DNA of 64,000 bases. It comes from Aplectana chamaeleonis. Taxonomy: Eukaryota > Nematoda > Chromadorea > Rhabditida > Cosmocercidae. The notes beneath the pieces were generated by a model, which was given only the letters and a program-made list of their open reading frames with translations, searched no databases and had not been told where the DNA came from. A program made the translations under genes and the position numbers. The DNA lies in the NCBI GenBank assembly GCA_029168955.1, contig JAPDOI010000187.1, positions 124,001 through 188,000 of the forward strand, in the 5' to 3' direction. Positions 44,021 through 52,884 of this stretch are shown one piece after another (position 1 is the first letter of the stretch; each line of letters begins with the position of its first letter).

Positions 44021-45166
44021 AGATTTTTTACATAGTGATATTTTATGAAAGTATTTTTTCACTACATTCATAAAACATGCTAAGTGACAGGTCTCCGAAA
44101 CGTCGATACATTGCCTTCAGTAAATTCTCAACATAATTAAATGGAATTTTATTCGTACAACAACAGAACTTCACTCCTCATGAAGTTTAAGCTCAACGAG
44201 AAATTAAGCAGAGAAAACACGTCTAGAAAGGCAATATTCACTAAAAAACATAAAGTTTCACCCTCTTTCGAATCAAAATTAGCTCGCTTTACTGCGGACC
44301 TTAGCGGAGCGTGTTGAAGAAACGGAGTGGCAGAGGAAGTGGAGAAAGCAGCGTACGCGCGCACACGCACGTCATGCACCCGAGCAAATTTTGCACAGAA
44401 ATAGTGTTTAGTTATATAAAACATAGTGATAGATCCGCAAAATGAATGCGTCTCTGGGCGCATCCACAAAACTTTTTTTTGAAATTTTCGGGTGTGAGAG
44501 TGTTTCACGGGCAAATATGTAGCTTAGCTGGGGAAAGAATTTGACGTGGAACCGAATCGAATAAGTATCAGGATGAATCCAAAACTCGTATATTCAAAAT
44601 TTGAATCATTCAGAAATACCAGTTTCGAAGTTTTTCATATACCCGATTCTTTCGTGCATTTAAATTCGTAGTTTTTTCCAATATTCGACTTCACCGATTG
44701 AATATTCGTCATGATTTTAACTTTTTAATCTTTTTTGTCCTCCTATAAGTCATTTGTTTTGTTTTGAAGCGCAACAGAGAATAAATGAAATTAAATCGGA
44801 AAATCGAAATAATCGCATTCCCAGATATTCCACCAATTTTAGGGCACGGCATTTATTGAGTAGCTCGAAAATTACTCGAAAGACCGAATAATTACTCGAA
44901 TAATCATTCGGATCATTTTTTCAAACATTCATTCGGGTTGAAGAGAGAACAGGTTTTGAATTGATGTGTGATGCCGACAAAAATCGAGAACCCTCATTCG
45001 AATATATTCCTTTTTTCAAAAACTCTAAAATAATAATTACTCAGAAAATCCACTCAGAATTCTCTAAACGTGTTATTCGAATTATTCGAGCTTTCAAAAA
45101 CTTGCGATTTTCCATGTCTAGAGTGAGCTATGATGAAAAGCAATAAGAGAAAACAAATATTCGAAT
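44021..45166. other. AT-rich interval with TTCGAATA-type words
   Basis: 44560-44940 is rich in GAATATTCG-type sequence like that at 33846-34135, but less regular. A 121-aa minus ORF (44149-44514) is not recognised. No gene is supported. Confidence 0.5.
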
Positions 45167-45396
45167 TCAATGCAGAAGAACCCCACCAAGAGCAAAGTAA
45201 ATCGGAAAAACAACTGAGGGTACTCTGGGGAGAACCGGTAAGGGACTGAAGTGATGATCGGTAAGAGCCGCAACTCTCGTCACCCAATCGATGCCCATGA
45301 GATCGGGCGGAACGGAACCGCGGTGCCATTCTGGCGGACGGCCGTGACCACACTCGCATTCAATCAGGGTGGCCTGATCACCCCGTCTAGACTCCC
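45167..45396 (-). CDS. Candidate internal or terminal exon, unknown protein
   Basis: On the minus strand a strong nematode-like 3' splice site, TTTTGTTTTCAG, ends at 45397. It is followed by an open frame of about 75 codons: RRGDQATLIECECGHGRPPE, then VPPDLMGIDWVTRVAALTDH, then a hydrophobic end (VFPIYFALGGVLLH) and a stop. The GC content and residue pattern differ from the AT-rich surroundings, and the ECECGHGR segment could bind metal. No matching donor exon is visible upstream within the window, and no domain is recognised. It might be a real exon, or a gene fragment carried by a repeat. Confidence 0.3.
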
Positions 45397-45723
45397 CTGA
45401 AAACAAAATGATCGATCAGATCACCCCCTCGTCGAGGCAGGAAAATGAGATATTCTTCGGAAAGCTCAATCTGTGAGAATTGCTTTCCTGCCGTAATATT
45501 AATGGGCTGCTAAATCTATATCGAGCATCAATTGTTGTTCATGTACATATTTATTTATTTATTGAACACGTTACAATAAGATAGACGTTAGAGAGAGGAA
45601 AATCACTGAATTTGAAGCAACAACTCAATCAGAACAAGAAAAAAATTTAAAAAATAATCAGAGCTGAGGACATGAAGACGAAAATAGAACGAGAACGCAA
45701 TAGCCGTACGTTTTCTGACAAAT

Positions 45724-45962
45724 GCAGCTAGGATGTAGTTAGCATATACTGTCGTTCTCGGAGACGAATTCCGGTTAGTAATTGCGGAACACGTTGTTGC
45801 ATCACACAAGGCGATGATAATCGTGTTCGGAGAATGGTGAATCTTGCCGGGACCAAGTGGTCCCAGCACGATTATCATCATATCGCGTGATGCAACAGCC
45901 GCTGTCTGCAAATATGGACCGGAATTTGGCTCCGAAAACAATAGTATATTGCAGCTAGTCAG
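45724..45962. repeat. Small fold-back (hairpin family F), copy 2
   Basis: The whole 239 bp is an imperfect palindrome. GTTGCATCACAC and GATGATAATCGTG pair with CACGATTATCATC and GCGTGATGCAAC; outer blocks ACGAATTCCGGT and ACCGGAATTTGG also pair. The centre is GGGACCAAGTGGTCCC. Confidence 0.85.
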
Positions 45963-46106
45963 CTTTGATGAAGATTTTATCTGTTTGGAAAAAACAACAA
46001 GGCGCTTCATTCTCTGATTGGTTTTTTTTACATTAGCCCGGATTTCCTTTCGTAGAGGGACTATGTAAACGACTTATCCGAATACGGAAGCGAAAAAACT
46101 TATGTA

Positions 46107-46320
46107 GGTCTAAAATGGTTTTATTAGACCTACCGTGCTACGTGTGTACAGTCCCGACGGATCGTGTTAATACTTGGCGTTCCCTATCGGAGGTCGGCGC
46201 AAACTAGGTGCCGTATGTTTAATATAGCATACGGGCACCGACCTTGCTCTAACGCACAACGAGGAGCGCAAAATATCAGTGCAATCGGGGAGACCAGCAG
46301 TTCTCCCGATAAGGGTCAAG
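46107..46320. other. Cluster of three stem-loops
   Basis: Hairpin 1 (46107-46136) pairs GTAGGTCTAAAA with its inverse ending TAGACCTAC. Hairpin 2 (46191-46254) pairs GGTCGG and GTGCCGTATG with CATACGG, GCACCGACC, leaving a bulge. Hairpin 3 (46286-46313) pairs ATCGGGGAGA with TTCTCCCGAT. The three unrelated stems in 215 bp look like a structured RNA or the remains of small fold-backs. I do not recognise a known RNA family, and no pol III box is clear. Confidence 0.35.
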
Positions 46321-46539
46321 CTCAAATGCGCCGCGGCGAGATTTGAGGAGTTTCCCTTATTGTGATGGTTACAACTGGATCATTGGTTATTCAATTCCTG
46401 ACCGTAGATGACCTTCCGACCCATTGCTGCACTCGTAATGTGTCCTATTCACTGAATTGTTCATCATTGTCTATCCATAGGAATAACGTACCACTTTGCG
46501 GGAATAATTATCACAGCGGAAAATATGTTTATATATTCA

Positions 46540-46755
46540 AAACGATTTTGAATACTCGACTTTTCGAATAATTCGAAACTTTCAACTTTTGGAATATTTG
46601 ACTTTTCGAATATTCGCTTTTTCGAATCATTCGGAAATTGGCACTTTTCGAATAGTCGGTTTTCGAATTGCTCGGGAATTGGCACCTTTCGAATAGTCGA
46701 CTTTTCAAAGTCGAATTTTCCAGTCGAATGAATATTCGAATCATTCGATTCGGTC
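46540..46755. repeat. TTCGAATA-rich degenerate repeat
   Basis: Words such as ACTTTTCGAATAGTCG and GGAATTGGCACTTTTCGAAT recur with a period of about 30 bp. It belongs to the same simple-sequence class as 33846-34135. Confidence 0.65.
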
Positions 46756-47394
46756 AAAGTATACTCGCTACCAGTAAAAAAAGTAAAAGCTGTGAGTGAC
46801 TCTGGCCTACTCGCAGATCATAAAAAGTTTCTACCTCAGAACGATAGGTCAACCTCAAAAACTAAATTGTTTCTTCTTGTTCCACTTTTTTCCAAGTTGG
46901 CTATTTGGGGTGCTAAGCACGATATGAGGTTGGACGCTCGAACAGTACTACTTTAAGGGCGGTGTTCACGATAAAAAACCGTTCTATAGTTTTCGATGTT
47001 TTTGGGTGGCGCCGAATATGCATTCAACTCGAAGACAAGACGGTTAGAAGCACAGTCAGGGAACGTGCTGCTAGGGAAAACATGCTCTTTTTGCGTTTCA
47101 AATTAAAGAAATAAAACAAATAAAACTTTCAATGCGTGCATGATACACATTCAAGTCGTTGAAAAAAGGATTTCCCAAAAAAGGAAAGAATACGACGCAC
47201 TCTTGAGGCGGGACACAGATGCCGACAGCCTCGCTGGTTCAATTACACGACTTCGCGATGCTTTGCTTCCCCAGCCGCTGGAGACCTCGTCCAACCAGTC
47301 GCGGCCTCAGATGGTGCTCGGCGAGCTGGCCGAGTTGCATGTGGGTGTGTTGGCCGCGTCGCGTGCCGATGTGCTGCTACGATAACGCTGGATT

Positions 47395-47500
47395 ACCTTG
47401 CCGCACGTGCCCCTGCGATTAAATTTTACAACACGTGCTCTTACGGTAAAAATTTGCAGCACGTGCCGCTGTTTGGAGCACGTGTCCCTGCAATACACCC
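47395..47500. repeat. Short degenerate repeat with CACGTG words
   Basis: Four spaced copies of a GCACGTGCCCCTGC-like word, roughly every 25-40 bp, each with an E-box (CACGTG). It may be a small minisatellite seed. No promoter context is evident. Confidence 0.5.
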
Positions 47501-47600
47501 TTTCAATGGGAGTGGTCACTCGAGTTGGATACATATTCGAAACGCATTGAGTGCGGGAAATTTTTGAGCTCGCAAGGTACCCCATTTCGCTGATCCCGGA

Positions 47601-48101
47601 CTACGCTAAAATGGATTCCTTTGCTAACCAGAAAAGGTTATATCGGCTAACTACGCTTATTTTTCTAAATCTACAATTTTTCCACTCGCTACATTTACCT
47701 TTCCTCGAGTATTGACAGCATGGATGGGAATAAGGGCAAATAAAGACCCCCGAATGATCAGATTCCTGACAAACAACAAAAACGACGCAAATGACACACA
47801 TATCTAAACGGATGGAAAAAACCGACAACTGCCCAAAAAAGCTCCGTGAGCCACGGAAACCTTTATGTCCATCACGGGGAACTCTGCGAGGTGCACCTCT
47901 CGACATGTCACCAACACCCCTTCCACGGTAAGGCGTTATTGAAAAACGAATCACAGATCTCACATAATCAAAAAAAAAATGAGAAGAATTACTATAGAAG
48001 TCCACAGCATCATAAAAAAAGAATCGCGGATCTAACATAACCAAAAATGAGAACTCGAATGACACAATATTCGTGATACAATGATTGATGGACGCTGCCA
48101 C
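47601..48101 (-). CDS. ORF of 166 aa, hypothetical
   Basis: A long open reading with a cysteine-rich second half (MCVICVVFVVCQESDHSG, then CPYSHPCCQYSRKGKCSEW). It has phenylalanine- and aspartate-rich stretches in its first half but no domain I recognise. AT-rich codons dominate, and no splice sites define it. It ends just before an intact type C element. It could be spurious. Confidence 0.2.
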   Translation of the reverse strand: MAASINHCITNIVSFEFSFLVMLDPRFFFYDAVDFYSNSSHFFFDYVRSVIRFSITPYRGRGVGDMSRGAPRRVPRDGHKGFRGSRSFFGQLSVFSIRLDMCVICVVFVVCQESDHSGVFICPYSHPCCQYSRKGKCSEWKNCRFRKISVVSRYNLFWLAKESILA

Positions 48102-48125
48102 CGCCCCTCCCGCAAATGTTCTGTT

Positions 48126-48678
48126 TAAAGGCAGTGGTCACGATGAAAAACGTTATCGAAAAAACTACAAAAATCGGCTTAGATCGAAAACAGCTGAAAA
48201 ACTATGAAGGTAGCGCGGTGAAAAACGGTCTACAAATAGAGTTTCTAGGGCCCAAAGAAGCTAGTTCGTGCACACGTGCACAGCGATGACGAAACAGATC
48301 GCAGTCTCATGCCGAGCAGACAAAAATCTTCGACATTCAGAGGACGAAATAAATGCAAATTTAACGAATAAAAACAGTTGAATAATGAAAGCATCACTTC
48401 AGTCAATGTTTTTGACTAGATGTGTACATAAATTCGAAGGTTCATGGATTGACATTCAATTTCAAGCCAGCTGATGTTCTTGATATAAGAGGTCATCGAT
48501 GCCGATTATGTGGAGAGGGCTCGTCCACCATAAAAAGGCAAGAAAGTTCAGGTTTCAAATTTGGCCCAAAACAGTGGTTTTTCGCGATTTTTTCTTATAG
48601 GTCCTCCTACTCGAGACCCAGGAAAGGATTTGGAGAGAAAAAGACGACAAGCATATTTGATCGCGACCACTGCCTTTA
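48126..48678 (+). repeat. Type C TIR element, intact copy (553 bp)
   Basis: It starts TTAAAGGCAGTGGTCACGAT and ends with ATCGCGACCACTGCCTTTAA, an almost perfect inverted pair, flanked by TA. This copy serves as the reference for the interrupted copy at 23470-23706 plus 29036-29407. Non-coding. Confidence 0.92.
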
Positions 48679-48744
48679 ACAGCCCGCCGACCCCTGCTCA
48701 ACAGCACACCGGGACGGCCCCGCGTAAAGCTCCTTGTTCGCCGG

Positions 48745-48860
48745 CGGTGACTCATCCTGGGCGCCCTGTAGACAACGGCGAACGTCTGAGTATCTATGTC
48801 AAACACTTTAGGTATATTCTCAGACATTCGCCGTTGTTTACAGGGTTCGGATGAGATGTC
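48745..48860. repeat. Hairpin element, ~115 bp
   Basis: CAACGGCGAACGTCTGAGTA pairs with TCTCAGACATTCGCCGTTG, and GCCCTGTAGA with TTTACAGGGT. It lies just after the intact type C element. Confidence 0.75.
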
Positions 48861-49017
48861 ACCTCACGCAATGCAGACCTGACATTACCGTCCCAGTGAA
48901 GCATCAGCCGCCTTTTGACGTCACTCCTTGAACGGCGGTATGACCTTTCGAAGATGCCCCTGGTTATAGTAATGAGAAATTCGAGTTACTGAGGCCTGAT
49001 CGTATATCACAAAAAGT

Positions 49018-49412
49018 TGTTATAGGATAATTCCACGTTACATTCCATGAAGACTTAAGTACGCTGAATAAAAGCGCGCTTACCATTCCACATAGCAGCA
49101 TGTGACTTGCATCATAGACACGTGCATCCTTCTTCAAAGCCGCATATAACAAACGCCGCTAAACCCTCAATCTGCGGCTCGATGTATGGAACAACCCTCC
49201 TACAGAGAGGTACGTGTGTCTTCAGTGTATTTTTCACGCAACCATGAAGTAAGGCGCGTGTGAGTTGAGCGGCATATGTTACACGCAGCTTTGAAGGAGT
49301 ATGCGCGTGCCTTTGATGCAGGTCACATGCTGCTATGCGGATGGTAAGCGCGTCTTTAATTTAACGTATTTGAGTCTTCATGGAATGTAGCATGAGGGTA
49401 TCCGATAATATA
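49018..49412. repeat. Fold-back element with ~130-bp arms
   Basis: Left blocks CATTCCATGAAGACTTAAGT, AAGCGCGCTTACCAT and ATAGCAGCATGTGACTTGCA pair with right blocks GAGTCTTCATGGAATG, GGTAAGCGCGTCTTT and CAGGTCACATGCTGCTAT. Non-coding. Confidence 0.85.
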
Positions 49413-50599
49413 CCTAAAATGTTCTGAGTAAGGGGTTCGCATCAGATTTTGGGCGACTACAGAATGTGACGGTACGTTTTATGTCATATTAATACAGACG
49501 AAAAAAGGCAAACAAAATGCCGACGTGAAAGCATTTTGAGTCTCCATCCAAAAGTTTGAATAATTTTTTTCCAAGTCACATATCAATATGGAGCGCATAT
49601 AGCCCTAGATTCACATAGGTTTTTTATTACTCATAATCTAGAGTGAGATGCCTCAAATGTCTTCGAGATTGACTCTCATAGATTGGAGTATGAATCCCAA
49701 ATCACGGAGAACATATCGCGATGAGACACAGGATGCAGCCAGCAGGGATCCTCTTTTTTTATTCAAAATTACTCCATCCCTTCGCGCTGCTTGTAGCAGA
49801 GCAGAGTAGAGAGAATAGGGATATGGGGAAGAGGGAGAAACGGCAGCACACGCGCAGACGCGCGCGATGAACGGAAATGAAAGTTGTTCCGAAATGGAGG
49901 ATATACAGTCTACGGCAACAGATGATATAATAACAATGACGCAACCGCACCACTACGGTGAGTGAGATTATGGAAATGTCGCTGGCGGAATCACTTGAAT
50001 AACAGTGGGGCAATCTGATACAAAAACTGCGCGCCGCGTCCGCTTTAATTCAACGCCGTCCGGCTTATAGTCATCGCAGGCTTGATGGTACGGTGCTCGG
50101 CTAGCGATCGAGAAAGGTGTGGAAGGAAAACAATTTGTCTGGAGACGAAAAGAAGTGATATGATTGCGCCAAAGCGGAGCGAAAGGCCTAAATTTGAAAA
50201 ACACAGAAATTATTGAGCATCTAGCAACGCGTTCTCCGCTAACTTTTTCCTGTATTTTTCTTTTCTCCGAGGAAATACCGCAAGAAATATGTAAGGAAAA
50301 AGGCTGGAAGGCACATAAAAACATAAAGCGAAAATTTCCTGACATCCCTGTTATTATCATTCTCGGAGGAGGGGAAGACAGCGTCGCAACTGGAGAGCGC
50401 GCGTATCGTGCGTGTTGTGGCTCCGTTGCGGATGGAAAACGAGCGATATCGCTCCGCCCGGTAATTTTCCTATGTTCCAACATTCTCCAACTTCTTCTTT
50501 CCTCATTTTTTTCAACGCTTTCCCTCCTGCCATTCCCCCCTTTCTTAATATATTCATCTGGGAACTTTTCTATAGTTGCTCGTGTGTGAATCAGGCATG

Positions 50600-50720
50600 A
50601 GCGGAATTCCGATTTCCGATTTCCAAATTCCGATGGTTTTTACGACCTTCCGATTTCCGAAAAAAGCCTGAAAATGCGGAAAAAATCGGAAATATCGGAG
50701 TTTAGATTTTTGAACCCTTT
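50600..50720. repeat. TTCCGATTTCCG simple repeat
   Basis: Short reiterations of TTCCGATTTCCGA and its relatives. A similar tract is at 52150-52300. Confidence 0.6.
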
Positions 50721-50901
50721 TCTTGCCGCCAAATTCATTAGCGATATCTGGGGCGCTGAAATCCCGAACTCGAGGTCCGTCTTTCACTTTTCGTCAGAAA
50801 GCTAGGGTTTCAGTGCATCTACAGGAAAATTATCCAAAAACTACCCTTTATATCTACATATATTTGCCTAACTTTGTGTGTGTCTGTGTGTGATTGTGAA
50901 A

Positions 50902-51110
50902 ATGAACGGAAATTCGGTGGTTTTATCAAAAATGAAGCGATTCGGTTTGTTGTTATTAATATGTGGTGTGATGGCGTGCACTGATAACAACGATATAATC
51001 GGCTCACTATATAAAAAGCTTGCTGAAGGGGTTCATGAACGGTTGCATGTGAGATTTGGGAAGGCCCGCTGCGAGTTTCTTCCGAGGGAGGGTGCGGGAC
51101 TCCACAGGTA
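50902..51110 (+). CDS. Candidate first exon of a secreted protein
   Basis: From ATG at 50902 the reading is open; a second methionine gives MKRFGLLLLICGVMAC, a good signal-peptide shape (basic start, leucine-rich core, small residue and cysteine near the cleavage point). It continues with DIIGSLYKKLAEGVHERLHV and GKARCEFLPREGAGLH. The exon would end at CACAG followed by GTAAGG, a consensus splice donor, at about 51110; without splicing the frame stops one codon later. An upstream in-frame ATG at 50878 is possible. I cannot identify the next exon, because acceptors downstream are weak and repeats begin at about 51180. No family is recognised. Confidence 0.35.
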
Positions 51111-51760
51111 AGGAATTTCTGACAGCGTTACATGCAGAATTAAGAGCTCCTAGAAATGTTGTCGGCAATCTGCCTTTACAACTTTAAGTCACATTTGACC
51201 CTTAAACCCATTGGATATATGTTCCAAGGTGCGAGTTGAGTTACACGTGACATAAAAGTGACTGGCGTGTTACTTAAATGTATTATTTTATCGCACATGT
51301 AACTCTTTATCCACGCGGCGTGCCGTTTTCTTGGGAGGGTATGCGATGTACTCTGGAGGCAGGACTCAAATGGAGGCAGCGTCGACTCCATTCAGTTACC
51401 CAAGAGTTGAGGTGATTTGGCCCCGCACAACGGCTGGAGGTCCCCGCCTGACAGACCGCTGTCGGTCCAGTCGTGCTCGCCGAAGCAGGCCGTGTTGCGT
51501 GACGGTGTGCTATCCTCGCCGCTTGTCAATGTGCCAGTCCACGCCTTCGCGTACGTGTCAAGTAACATGTACCAACAGTGCGAGTTACTCGCAATATTGT
51601 GTATTTATTAGTAGTGCATGTTACTTTTTGATCAAAAATCTCGTCAAATTAAACGCAAAATCGCTTCAAGTTACTCGTAAACTCAAAGTAAGTTATGTGA
51701 GGCCATCATGCAACTTGCGTTAAATTCTCAGATAACTTGCTCAGCAATTTCTGAGGGAAA

Positions 51761-52080
51761 GTGCGTCAAGCGCCAAAACAGTGCACTGGGCTTTACTTGG
51801 AGTGCGCCAAGCGCTGGAAAAAGTGTGCTGGACCCGTCTGTTTTGGCATTCAACTTGCAGTGCGTCGAGCTCCGGTGGATCATTGTGTTGGACACAACTT
51901 CGAGGGCACCAAGCACCGGCGAAAAACGTGGCACCCCCAACTAAGAGTGCGCCAAGTACCAGTAAGAAAAGTGTGCGGGACTCTTCTGGGAGTGTAACGG
52001 TCGCCGGGGAAACTGGGCTGTTGGACAGCCTTGAAGGTGCAGCTGCAGGCGCCTGTGTGTGGGACTCAGCTTACGCGTGG
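51761..52080 (-). repeat. Degenerate outpost of the 42-bp minisatellite, inverted
   Basis: About seven units of 42-58 bp begin AGTGCGCC, AGTGCGTC or similar, near 51761, 51803, 51862, 51904, 51947, 51992 and 52037. The unit at 51947 (GAGTGCGCCAAG, GAAAAGTGTGCGGGACTC) aligns well with the reverse complement of the array unit at 24720-28440 (GAGTGCGCCGGACGCC, GAAAGTGTGCGGGACCC). It is therefore the same repeat in the opposite orientation, but much more diverged. Confidence 0.7.
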
Positions 52081-52149
52081 GGTGTACACCTTGTTCAAAT
52101 AAGGGTTGGATTAGCTCCTGCTAAGTTTTTTGGCAGGATTAATCAATAG

Positions 52150-52300
52150 GGGATTTAAAAAATTTTGCGGATCATTTCCGATTTCCGGAATTCCGATTTC
52201 CGATGGTTTTGGCGTTCCTATTTTCCGAATTCCGAGATTTGAGAGAGTCGTTCCGTTTTCCGAATTTCGCAATTCAGAAAAAAATTCCGCTTATCCCTGG
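52150..52300. repeat. TTCCGATTTCCG simple repeat, second tract
   Basis: Reiterated TTCCGATTTCCGG and TTTTCCGAATT words as at 50600-50720. The two tracts bracket the candidate exon and the minisatellite outpost. Confidence 0.55.
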
Positions 52301-52559
52301 TGTGAGTCCTGGAATTAGAAAGGCGATGCGGTCGAAAAGTCCAAAACAAAGCTATAAAGAGAAAGATGTGCACCAACGCCAATATTTAAATGCAGAATTG
52401 CAAACGAACGATTGCTAGGAAAAAGAGAATTGGGAGAAAAACGAAAAAAAAAAAGATTAAGAAAAGAGAGGTGGTGGAGATGTTGCACATGGAGTGAATC
52501 AGCGGTGAACGACATCCGATGCGTTTCCTCTTTACCCGTAACGATTTAGGAAACAACGT

Positions 52560-52740
52560 TCTGTACTGTGCTTATCTGGGGCCGAATGCCAGGTCCGGCA
52601 ATCGCGTCTTGACACACTTTTGCGGCCGCATCGCGCTCGAGTCTGTCGGGTTTTCAGCGCCAAAGCCGACTCGATGTGGGTTGTTTTATACAAATTTCTC
52701 CAAATTTTCTTAGTTTCCACAGTTTCCAAAACCCACCTAG
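52560..52740. repeat. Partial copy of the repeat seen at 38875-39165
   Basis: TACTGTGCTTATCTGGGGCC, GTCTTGACACACTTTTGCGG and TTCAGCGCCAAAGCCGACTC correspond to blocks in 38875-39165. Only one arm plus the centre is present. Confidence 0.65.
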
Positions 52741-52884
52741 AGTCTATAGATCGGCGGCTGCGGGAACACTATGAGGAATTCAACTTTTTGTGTGTAGTTC
52801 AAATTTTATTCTCAATGTGGAGGGGAGTCAGTACGTCTTATAGTGCTGCTTTTCACCGACGACGTACAGCGTACCCGCTCACTA

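Noticed and set aside
44149..44514. 121-aa minus-strand ORF
   Set aside because: No domain, low-complexity surroundings and no splice or start context; likely chance.
46180..46320. Resemblance of the hairpin region to signal recognition particle RNA
   Set aside because: Only a few short words agree, the expected conserved loops are not in the right order, and no pol III signals are clear.
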